The position numbers and the translations under genes were made by a program. 64,000 bases of DNA from Afipia clevelandensis ATCC 49720 (GTDB lineage Bacteria; Pseudomonadota; Alphaproteobacteria; Rhizobiales; Xanthobacteraceae), in assembly GCF_000336555.1 (NCBI RefSeq), contig NZ_KB375281.1, forward strand, positions 2,714,826 through 2,778,825. The letters are read 5' to 3'. Each line of letters starts with the position of its first letter. Position 1 is the first letter of the stretch. This document shows, one piece after another, positions 28,602 through 35,689 of this stretch. The notes below the pieces were generated by a model, which had not been told where the DNA came from, did no database searches, and was given only the letters and a program-made list of their open reading frames with translations.

Positions 28602-29078
28602 TCAAGTACCAATCTGACCCTGACGCATCGCCTTTAAGAACCACGGCATGCCTGATTTCACGAATTCCTCATCAGGGTCGCTGAGCAGCCCGTCCCGTAG
28701 CCGGTCGAGCGCATAACTGCGATATCGCGCGGGCGTAAACAGATCATGGGCGGTCTGGAGAGAGAACCATGATGGTGCGACTTGCCGATAGGCCTCCAAC
28801 GCCTCGATGACCGCGTCATCCTCGTCAGCGGAGGCCGGCGGCGTCGTGAACACGGCCTCAACCGCGTCAACTGCGTGCTCGACCGTCGCTTGGTACGAAT
28901 TGCCGTATTCGTCGCCTTTGAAAGCAATCTCAAACAGCTTCATGGCATGCCGCATGTCGGCGACTTTGGAGGCCATGGTCGACACACTCCGCGCCGAGGC
29001 GGAAAACGCGGCGCTATGAAGTGCGAAGACCGCGCCTGCTGCCGCCATACCAAATGACCGCCGGTCGATGTTGGTCAT
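28602..29078 (-). CDS. Small exported protein with twin-arginine-like signal
   Basis: A 158-residue protein with leader DRRSFGMAAAGAVFALHSAAF ending at about residue 30, containing an RR-x-F-x-x-hydrophobic twin-arginine motif. The mature part is helical and acidic (ADEDDAVIEALEAYRQVAPS). Not recognised. The start overlaps the stop of a 32-codon frame upstream as TAATG, so translation is coupled. Confidence 0.6.
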   Translation of the reverse strand: MTNIDRRSFGMAAAGAVFALHSAAFSASARSVSTMASKVADMRHAMKLFEIAFKGDEYGNSYQATVEHAVDAVEAVFTTPPASADEDDAVIEALEAYRQVAPSWFSLQTAHDLFTPARYRSYALDRLRDGLLSDPDEEFVKSGMPWFLKAMRQGQIGT

Positions 29079-29176
29079 TAATCCTCCGCACGAAACGTCT
29101 CCAGACTCGCAAAACCGGAGTCCGCGCGCAACGTCTCTTGAACGCGTTTTTCGATATCGTTTCTGAAGGCAAGCAT
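29078..29176 (-). CDS. 32-residue small protein
   Basis: Begins at ATG 29176, 2 nt after the stop of the upstream gene, and ends overlapping the next start by one base (TAATG). The product begins MLAFRNDIEKRVQETLRADS, amphipathic. Its tight packing between two genes supports translation; it may simply be a coupling frame. Confidence 0.4.
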   Translation of the reverse strand: MLAFRNDIEKRVQETLRADSGFASLETFRAED

Positions 29177-29178
29177 CG

Positions 29179-29679
29179 TTAGAGGTTGCCGTACCGGTCG
29201 AGGATCTTCCTCAGAACCCGGTTTGCGTGCGTGAAATTATCGAACTGTCCTGCCAGCACGTCATCCCACTTCTCGCCGTGGAACAAGTTGTTCCGGTAAC
29301 GGAGCACAACAATGAGCGCGGCGGAGATGCGAGCGACAGGATCAGCTTCCACGCCACTCAATACGCGCTTCATCATCGGCGTATGATCCGGCCCCCTCAG
29401 CAGTAGGCCGTAAAAGTGATGCGTGAAGTCCTGCCCATCGTGGTAGCGCTGTTGAAAATAAGCGAGTTCCTCGTTCAAGATCGTCGGGTCCAATACGCCG
29501 ATTGTCTGCCACCGGGTCACAGCGCTCACAATCGCGGTCGCGTTTCCTCGCTTGTTCAGAATGCGGCTCTCGAAGAGACCCCACAGAAGGGCGAAATCGG
29601 AGATGGCGTCTAGCTCGGCGCGTGCGAGTTGCGCGAAACCTCCAACCCTCGCCCGGAGCCAATCTGTAATTTCGGTCAT
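29179..29679 (-). CDS. Hypothetical protein
   Basis: A 166-residue, mostly helical protein, not recognised. It contains DFALLWGLFESRILNKRGNA and VLRYRNNLFHGEKW. The R-x-N-x-L-x-H-G pattern near the C-terminus is reminiscent of HEPN-type or DUF-type proteins, but that is weak evidence. ATG 29679 is chosen; the frame continues upstream across umuD with no further support. First gene of a tight three-gene minus-strand unit ending at 28602. Confidence 0.5.
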   Translation of the reverse strand: MTEITDWLRARVGGFAQLARAELDAISDFALLWGLFESRILNKRGNATAIVSAVTRWQTIGVLDPTILNEELAYFQQRYHDGQDFTHHFYGLLLRGPDHTPMMKRVLSGVEADPVARISAALIVVLRYRNNLFHGEKWDDVLAGQFDNFTHANRVLRKILDRYGNL

Positions 29680-29916
29680 TGCAATCCCGGTGTCGTCATT
29701 TTCGATTATTGGGATGTCCACGCCCGTCGGGGCGACGGTCCCAGAGTTGTAATTGTTCCATCGGGCACGGGTCTGGCCCTCCGATTCGTTGAATTTGTCC
29801 CCAGCGTTCACAAGGTCATTGATTGATGAGGCCCCGATTTGCCTCGCGGAATAATGACAGGCTGGACATAGGCCCAAGTCCCCTCGAATATCTGTAACAG
29901 AAATTCGGGAGGCAGC

Positions 29917-30459
29917 ATGGCACAGGTAACAAGGCGGGTCGGAAGACCTTCGGGACCCCCGACCACGGTCGTGCGGCTGCCCGTGGATGTCGCCAAGATG
30001 GCAAGGGTGATTGCCGCACGGGGACTCCGCGCTGGCGACATCAACGGTCTGATTGATGTCGAGGGCCGCACGACAGGCAGGGTTCACTTCGCAGGCGCAA
30101 GCGTCCCGGCGGGATTTCCATCCCCGGCTGACGACTACATCGACCGTCCGCTCGACTTCAATGAACTCTTGATCGAGAATCCGGCAGCCACGTTCGCGGT
30201 GCGCGTGGCGGGCGAAAGCATGATCGGGGCTGGCATCTTCCCCGGCGACATTGCCATCGTTGATCGGTCGCGGACGCCGAAGGACAAGCAGGTCGTGCTG
30301 GCCTTGGTCGATGGCGGCTTTACGCTCAAGCGTTACCGCCGCCGCGCTTCCCGCATCTGGCTTCAGGCCGAGAACCCTTCCTACAAAGACACGGAAATCA
30401 CGGAAGGAATGTCGTTCGAGATTTGGGGCGTCGTTACCAAGTCCATCCGTATGCTGTGA
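29917..30459 (+). CDS. umuD: UmuD-like error-prone polymerase subunit
   Basis: A 180-residue LexA/UmuD-type self-cleaving protein. The predicted cleavage site is A65-G66 in VPAGFPSP, the catalytic serine S101 in [10 protein letters not shown], and the lysine K138 in GFTLKRY. About 55 residues precede the domain, longer than E. coli UmuD, and contain [20 protein letters not shown], which could be a ribbon-helix-helix-like segment. It is paired with umuC 7 bp downstream. I could not find a GTTC-N7-GTTC LexA box upstream. Confidence 0.9.
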   Translation: MAQVTRRVGRPSGPPTTVVRLPVDVAKMARVIAARGLRAGDINGLIDVEGRTTGRVHFAGASVPAGFPSPADDYIDRPLDFNELLIENPAATFAVRVAGESMIGAGIFPGDIAIVDRSRTPKDKQVVLALVDGGFTLKRYRRRASRIWLQAENPSYKDTEITEGMSFEIWGVVTKSIRML

Positions 30460-30466
30460 GGACGTA

Positions 30467-31729
30467 ATGTCCTCGACATTCGCGCTCGTCGATTGCAACA
30501 ATTTCTATGCGTCCTGCGAGCGCGTGTTTCAGCCCGCCCTGCGCGGCAAGCCCGTGGTGGTGCTTTCCAACAATGACGGCTGCGTCATAGCCCGTTCGAA
30601 CGAAGCAAAGGCGCTCGGCATCGAAATGGGTGCCCCGTGGCATCTGAACCGCCAGTTGTTCGAGCGGGAGAAGGTGATTGTCCGCTCCAGCAACTACACG
30701 CTTTACGGGGATATGAGCGGGCGGGTGATGAACGTGCTTTCGCAGTTCACGCCCGATCTGGAAATCTATTCCATCGACGAAGCGTTCCTGGGGCTTGGCG
30801 GATTTGAATCCCGGCTTCACGAACATGCCGTCGATCTGCGGCAGACCGTCCAGCTATGGACTGGAATTCCCGTATCGGTCGGCATTGCCCCGACCAAGAC
30901 GCTCGCAAAAGTCGCCAATCGCTTCGCCAAGAAAGACGCCGACCGTGCCGGCGTCTACGTGATGAACGAAGCGACGGAAATCGAGCATACCCTTTCCCGC
31001 ATGGCGCTGACCGATCTGTGGGGCGTTGCAGGCCGCATGGCCCAACGTCTCGAAGAGATCGGAATTACGAGCCCGCTCAAGCTGCGCGACGCCGATCCGA
31101 CCTTCATCCGCGAGCGGTTCAACGTGGTGATGCAACGCATGGTGCTGGAGCTGCGAGGAGTGCCATGCATTGAGCTGGAAGATCATATTCCAGACCGCAA
31201 GAGCATCATCGCCTCGCGCTCGTTCGGGCGGCCCGTCACGACGTTGCAGGAAATGCAGGAAGCAGTTGCGAGCTATGCGGCCCGCGCTGCTGAAAAGATG
31301 CGCCGTCAGGGTCTGGCGACGGCGCATGTGTCGGTGTTCGTGGAGACCAACCGCTTCAGGCCCACCGATCCGCAGTACAACGTGTCCCGTGCTATCCGGC
31401 TGCCCGTCGCGACTGCCGACACAGCTGTTCTCTCGAAAGCGGCTAACCGTGTCATCCGCGCGATCTACAAGAGTGGATTCCGCTACAAGAAAGCGGGCGT
31501 GATGTTGCTGGACTTGGCCCCGGCCTCGCGTGTGCAGGGCGACCTCTGGACCGAACCGGACAACGCCCGGTCCAAGTCCCTCATGAAAGCTCTCGACGGG
31601 CTGAACGCTCATTATGGACGCGGCACGCTGACATACGCATCGGCTGGCAGGCAGCAGGCGTGGAAGCTGCGCCGCGACCACATCTCGCCGCGATACACGA
31701 CAAGCTGGGATGAACTGCTTCGCGTCTGA
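30467..31729 (+). CDS. umuC: Y-family DNA polymerase V catalytic subunit
   Basis: A 420-residue translesion polymerase working with cleaved UmuD. The catalytic carboxylates lie in [17 protein letters not shown] and [10 protein letters not shown]. The palm/thumb signature [18 protein letters not shown] and the little-finger region [12 protein letters not shown] follow. ATG 30467 gives the canonical start [14 protein letters not shown]. Mobile-element umuDC operons such as this raise damage tolerance and mutation rate. Convergent with the CoiA-like gene, 5 bp apart. Confidence 0.94.
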   Translation: MSSTFALVDCNNFYASCERVFQPALRGKPVVVLSNNDGCVIARSNEAKALGIEMGAPWHLNRQLFEREKVIVRSSNYTLYGDMSGRVMNVLSQFTPDLEIYSIDEAFLGLGGFESRLHEHAVDLRQTVQLWTGIPVSVGIAPTKTLAKVANRFAKKDADRAGVYVMNEATEIEHTLSRMALTDLWGVAGRMAQRLEEIGITSPLKLRDADPTFIRERFNVVMQRMVLELRGVPCIELEDHIPDRKSIIASRSFGRPVTTLQEMQEAVASYAARAAEKMRRQGLATAHVSVFVETNRFRPTDPQYNVSRAIRLPVATADTAVLSKAANRVIRAIYKSGFRYKKAGVMLLDLAPASRVQGDLWTEPDNARSKSLMKALDGLNAHYGRGTLTYASAGRQQAWKLRRDHISPRYTTSWDELLRV

Positions 31730-31734
31730 TGTTG

Positions 31735-32511
31735 CTAGAACCGCCGGAAACCGCGTTGTCTTGCACCGTATTGCTGAAAGGGCGGCAAGGCCTGTGGCCG
31801 CTGGGCGGCGCGGCGCAGACTGTCAGCAATCACCGCAACGCCTTCCGAGAACTGCCGTTCGGCATCGAGCCCTTCAAGGTGCACTTTGAGGAAAGATGCC
31901 TTGGACACAGGCGTTAGGTAGATTCTGCCATCCCGGCTGATGGGATCGCGTCGCCAAAAAACCGGGCTTCCGTCTTTTTCGCGCAAGCCTAGATCAAAAT
32001 ACACTGGCACGGGACTCGCATTCCAATCGCGAAGCAAGGCGCACTCTTCGTGATTGGTGACATGAAGAATGTACGGCGGGCGGGCGAAGACGCACGGCCC
32101 GATGGTCTTCAGCAGCTGCGCCACATCGCGCTTGCGCCTGCGTCCGTCCACCACCCAGACCATCTTGCCGTAGAACGCCTCCCGCGAGGCGCGCTCTTCA
32201 GGCTTCAGGAAAGAGTGCTGAAACTCGATTACCATCCCGCCGGGCGTTCTTATGTCTGCGACATGCTTCTCGCCATCCGGCGCAAACTGGATGAACTCTT
32301 GCCAGTCGGGAGGGAATTCATTTTTCCATGCCCGGTGCCATTCTGTTTCCGACTCCCACCACGGATCGCAGACGCGGACGCCCCGATGCGCCCAGTGCCA
32401 CACTCTCAAGTCGCCGCATTTGGCGATAACAGCGGCCCCACAAGACGGGCATTCGCCCGAAAGCCCAGGTTGAGCTTCGCTACGTTTTCCTTGGATATCC
32501 GCGAACTTCAT
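31735..32511 (-). CDS. CoiA-like nuclease-domain protein
   Basis: A 258-residue protein with the CoiA family layout. An N-terminal zinc-ribbon/HWAH region (GECPSCGAAV, then DLRVWHWAH) is followed by a PD-(D/E)xK-like nuclease segment (EWHRAWKNEFP, HVADIRTPGGMVIEFQHS) whose Asp, Glu and Gln fit the active site. Family members act in DNA uptake, but the domain also occurs on mobile elements. It is last in the ubiquitin-like operon (start 2 nt after the DUF6527 stop), so it may be that system's effector or target. ATG 32511 is chosen over a longer open frame. Confidence 0.7.
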   Translation of the reverse strand: MKFADIQGKRSEAQPGLSGECPSCGAAVIAKCGDLRVWHWAHRGVRVCDPWWESETEWHRAWKNEFPPDWQEFIQFAPDGEKHVADIRTPGGMVIEFQHSFLKPEERASREAFYGKMVWVVDGRRRKRDVAQLLKTIGPCVFARPPYILHVTNHEECALLRDWNASPVPVYFDLGLREKDGSPVFWRRDPISRDGRIYLTPVSKASFLKVHLEGLDAERQFSEGVAVIADSLRRAAQRPQALPPFQQYGARQRGFRRF

Positions 32512-32513
32512 TG

Positions 32514-32921
32514 TCAGGAGCCGAATAGCGATTTGATCCACTGCCAGAGGCGTTGCCACAAGCCCTTCTGCGCGTACATGGCGTCGTAATGAGCCCTTCT
32601 GCGCTCCTGCTCGCCCCGGCGTCCGGCTGCAATCTGCGCTGCCGACCACTGATCGTACCAAACGATGCGTCCATTCTGGATGACGTAATGCGACTGACAC
32701 GCCTTCTGCCAATTACCGACCGACGGCCAGACGCTCGGTCCGCCCGCCGTCTCTTTGACCGACCATTCGGTAGGGCCGAGGGGCGTTCGAATCTTCTCGC
32801 CGCATCCGCATGCGCACAGATGTGCGGCAGTGCTGAATTTTTCAGACACGTAGAGAATACCGGGCTCAAGCTGCTTCGGCATGTACTCGACGTGCTGGAG
32901 TGTGAGATTGCTAAGTTTCAT
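32514..32921 (-). CDS. DUF6527-like protein of bacterial ubiquitin-like operons
   Basis: A 135-residue protein with a compact Cys/His core: H34, C36, C38 and C40 in AAHLCACGCGEKI, plus C75 and H78 in WPSVGNWQKACQSHYVI. The pattern matches DUF6527 as I know it, a family tied to bacterial E1/E2/ubiquitin-like loci. Metal binding and a processing or deconjugating role are inferred. The C-terminal 45 residues are basic and aromatic. Its ATG lies inside the end of the E1-like gene (11-bp overlap). An in-frame start 6 codons earlier is possible. Confidence 0.7.
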   Translation of the reverse strand: MKLSNLTLQHVEYMPKQLEPGILYVSEKFSTAAHLCACGCGEKIRTPLGPTEWSVKETAGGPSVWPSVGNWQKACQSHYVIQNGRIVWYDQWSAAQIAAGRRGEQERRRAHYDAMYAQKGLWQRLWQWIKSLFGS

Positions 32922-34116
32922 TTTGGTTCGACCGGACAATCATCTTACAGTCATCGATGCCGAAGAGAAAATTAAACGACAGCGGATCGTTATTAAGGTA
33001 GTAGCCCTTGAGCTGCTTGTACCGGATCATCGCCATCGCGGCATTGAGCGCGTTCAATTCGCTGATCTGAATGTTGGTTTTGTAGACATCGTCCGGCTGG
33101 TCGGCCAACGGCGCCAGCGCCATGTCGCGGACTTGCTGCGCCTGCTGCTCGGAATAATACGTGGCCCTCATCATGCCTGAGATGGGGCCGTTCTTGCGGC
33201 TCAGCCCCATGCCGACATCGATGAACGGAATCTTCTTTGAAATTAGCAAGTCGAAGATGCCCGCGCGCGAGCTGCCCTTGTCTACGCATACGAAGGCAAA
33301 GGTGACGCCTTCCAGATCGTCGATGCAAGAAGCGTCCACGAACTTCGCAGCCAGCTTCAAGCCGTGCCGAAAATTCTCATACCGGCCCTGATACACGTCC
33401 GCCTTGGACCGTTTGAATTCGGCGTCTTCAAACCGTCCGGGCGAGCGGAAGGCATTGTGAAAGTGAAAAGGGTCAACGTCGAAGCCCCGGATTTCCTTGA
33501 CGGGCGTTTTGACGAGAAAATCGAGAAGGTAGGCTCCTGTGCCGCCGAGACCGATCACCGCAACGATTTCATTCTTGAACTTGGCCGCTAGGTCGGTGAT
33601 TTCAGCGCGGCTCGTCAGGGTGTCGTGAATTTTGAAGACCGAGTCGTCTGCGACCTTCTCCACGTACCGGAAAGTGAGGACCGTGCCGCCGTAACGCGCG
33701 ATAGCAGGGCCGGAGATGATGCCGACGTAGCTTTCGATCTTGGCGAAGAAGTCGGTGAATGGCACCTTCTGCCCGTTGACGATGGGCTTGTTCGAGAACT
33801 GTCGCTGGACAACCACGTCAGTGGCGGCTTCGCTCAACGCGAGCGTAGTAGCTCCGCCGCCGAGATTGGTGATCTGGCTGCCATCGATATTGTACGGATG
33901 CGATCCGGCGAAGAAGATTTGGTGATCTTCCTGCACGACATGATCGGAATCGGTGAAAACGAGTTTCGTGACAATCGCGCCGACTTGCTGCTCCAGCTTG
34001 TCGTTGAGATACAGGATATCGCGGACGATCAGATAATTACTGTCAAAACCGACCGCGTATCCCTTATCGACGAGCCGACGGATGTCCTCGTTATGACTGA
34101 CCAGTTTCTGAAACAT
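32911..34116 (-). CDS. E1-like ThiF-family adenylyltransferase with N-terminal E2-like/DUF6791-type region
   Basis: A 401-residue protein. Residues about 1-170 are a separate domain, possibly E2-like or DUF6791, with FFAGSHPYNIDGSQ. From about 180 a ThiF/E1 adenylation domain begins: VIGLGGTGAYLLDFL (nucleotide loop, 189-194), GFDVDPFHFHN, SPGRF, and the C-terminal NIQISELNALNAAMA. It should activate the C-terminus of the neighbouring ubiquitin-like protein. Only three cysteines occur (about 264, 277 and 392) and none sits in an obvious E1 catalytic loop, so a thioester step is not evident. It overlaps the ubiquitin-like gene by 26 bp and DUF6527 by 11 bp. Confidence 0.82.
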   Translation of the reverse strand: MFQKLVSHNEDIRRLVDKGYAVGFDSNYLIVRDILYLNDKLEQQVGAIVTKLVFTDSDHVVQEDHQIFFAGSHPYNIDGSQITNLGGGATTLALSEAATDVVVQRQFSNKPIVNGQKVPFTDFFAKIESYVGIISGPAIARYGGTVLTFRYVEKVADDSVFKIHDTLTSRAEITDLAAKFKNEIVAVIGLGGTGAYLLDFLVKTPVKEIRGFDVDPFHFHNAFRSPGRFEDAEFKRSKADVYQGRYENFRHGLKLAAKFVDASCIDDLEGVTFAFVCVDKGSSRAGIFDLLISKKIPFIDVGMGLSRKNGPISGMMRATYYSEQQAQQVRDMALAPLADQPDDVYKTNIQISELNALNAAMAMIRYKQLKGYYLNNDPLSFNFLFGIDDCKMIVRSNQNET

Positions 34117-34414
34117 TGAAGATCATTCCGTCTTTGACTTTGACCGACTCGCCCTTTGCGAGGTCGCCTTCGGGCTTGTTACCCTGACCCTTTTTGTAGG
34201 TGACCGAGTAGGTGATCTCGGGGTGCTGGGCGTAATCGGAAACCTCAAGGGTCACCACCTCGTCGTAGGTGATTTCCTTCTTGGTCCACTCATGGGCCGT
34301 GCCTTCCACGATGATCGTGACGGTATGGTCGCTGCCACCGCCGCCGCCCTGACCCGGATTGCCACCTTGGCCGGGATTCCCGCCGCGGTGACCATTGTTG
34401 TCGTCTTTAGCCAT
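34091..34414 (-). CDS. Ubiquitin-like (multiubiquitin-domain) protein
   Basis: A 107-residue protein. A glycine-rich flexible N-terminus (about residues 8-28) is followed by one beta-grasp domain of the multiubiquitin type: HTVTIIVEGTAHEWTKKEI, TYSVTYKKGQGNKPEG, then VKVKDGMIFNVS. The C-terminus is SETGQS rather than the diglycine of ubiquitin, typical for this family as I know it. It heads a four-gene minus-strand operon and shares 26 bp with the E1-like gene. It is the likely modifier conjugated by the system. Confidence 0.8.
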   Translation of the reverse strand: MAKDDNNGHRGGNPGQGGNPGQGGGGGSDHTVTIIVEGTAHEWTKKEITYDEVVTLEVSDYAQHPEITYSVTYKKGQGNKPEGDLAKGESVKVKDGMIFNVSETGQS

Positions 34415-34530
34415 TTAAAACTCCTATTGGTTTCAACGGGTTAGCTCGAAGGCGATCTAGGAGCTTTCCGTATTCATGAGATCACTTTACACGAAGACGA
34501 TTTCACTTGTCAATAATGACGCATCGGTTT

Positions 34531-34545
34531 ACATTGGCAATGTAC
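34531..34545. promoter_or_regulatory. Palindrome in the ubiquitin-like/IetA divergent promoter
   Basis: TACATTGGCAATGTA, a perfect 7-bp inverted repeat with one central base, lies 7 bp before the ribosome-binding site of the IetA-like gene. A smaller one, GTCA-ATAA-TGAC, lies at 34510-34521. The 150-bp region serves both divergent operons, so one repressor could control both. Confidence 0.55.
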
Positions 34546-34564
34546 TGTTCAGAAAGGAATCTGC

Positions 34565-35689
34565 GTGCCCACGAACCCAAAAAGCCTCCTTGAATTGACC
34601 GATGCTGCCCTGTCTGCCGACTACACCCGCGTCAGACGGGTCGTCACGGCGATTGCAAAGGACTTGGAGAAGTCCGGTCATGAAAGTGAAGCGAAAGAAC
34701 TTCGATCGCTCATTCGAAAGCGCGGCGTTCCCCTGCGTTCTTCCGGATATGCGGAAACCCTTCCGCTCGATTCGAAGTCGCGCCAGCCGCTCGTCGAAGA
34801 GCGTCCGTGGCCGGAAACGCCGATATTTCTAAATGAAGACGCATGGCGGGTGTTCAACGACTTTATCGCTGACGTTCAGCACCTTGACGATTTATCGAAG
34901 AAGGGGCTTTCGACACGCTTGGGCCTCCTATTATCGGGCCCGCCCGGCACTGGCAAAACATTACTCGCGGGGCATCTTGCGTCTCAACTCAATCGCCCGT
35001 TCTACGTCCTGAGACTCGACTCGGTTATTTCATCTTTGCTCGGAGACACGGCAAAGAATGTCCGCTCTGTCTTTGATTATGTGCAGGGAAAGAACGCTCT
35101 GCTGTTGCTCGATGAAATGGATGCGCTTGCGAAATTGCGTGACGATAGGAACGAACTTGGCGAGCTCAAGCGCGTCGTAAACACCGTCATTCAGGGATTG
35201 GACGAATTAGACCCGGCAGCAATTGTTGTCGGAGCGACTAACCACCCGCATCTTCTTGATTCCGCGATCTGGCGACGGTTCCCTTATAAGATCGAACTAA
35301 GCACGCCGAGCACCAGTGTTCGGTCCGATATGTGGCGTTATTTCTTGTTTGCGGATGACGACAAAGAAAACATCTCGCAAATCCTGGCTCCTCTGTCTGA
35401 AGGAATGTCCGGCGCAGACATCGAATCGATAGGTTTGACCGCTCGGCGTCACGCGATCATCGACAAACGGCCAGTGGACATCGGCACGGTCGCTTCCGCG
35501 ATCATTGCAAGTCAATCCGGAAAATCGACACTGCCGCAACGGCAGCCGCTGGATTCAGAGCAGAAGAAAAATGCCGCCACGATCCTCAGAGACCGATTCA
35601 AGCTGAGCAACGCGGACATTGGACGAATGTTGAACATTACACGGCAGGGCGTGCGCAGCTATTTTCTGCATGACGATGGGGATGCGTAA
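34565..35689 (+). CDS. ietA: AAA+ ATPase, IetA-like
   Basis: A 374-residue AAA ATPase. Walker A is GPPGTGKT (125-132), Walker B NALLLLDEMDAL (about 178-188), and an arginine-finger segment follows near AIWRRFPYK. The C-terminal 30 residues look like a helix-turn-helix (LSNADIGRMLNITRQGVR). Paired with a subtilisin gene, overlapping by one base (TAATG), it matches the IetA-IetS pair known from Agrobacterium plasmids as a toxin-antitoxin/incompatibility system and tested elsewhere as an anti-phage system. It starts at GTG after AAAGGAA. Confidence 0.78.
   Translation: MPTNPKSLLELTDAALSADYTRVRRVVTAIAKDLEKSGHESEAKELRSLIRKRGVPLRSSGYAETLPLDSKSRQPLVEERPWPETPIFLNEDAWRVFNDFIADVQHLDDLSKKGLSTRLGLLLSGPPGTGKTLLAGHLASQLNRPFYVLRLDSVISSLLGDTAKNVRSVFDYVQGKNALLLLDEMDALAKLRDDRNELGELKRVVNTVIQGLDELDPAAIVVGATNHPHLLDSAIWRRFPYKIELSTPSTSVRSDMWRYFLFADDDKENISQILAPLSEGMSGADIESIGLTARRHAIIDKRPVDIGTVASAIIASQSGKSTLPQRQPLDSEQKKNAATILRDRFKLSNADIGRMLNITRQGVRSYFLHDDGDA

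Noticed and set aside
29680..30501. Upstream extension of the hypothetical minus-strand gene across umuD
   Set aside because: It runs antisense to a well-supported umuD gene and has no recognisable sequence. The start at 29679 is sufficient.
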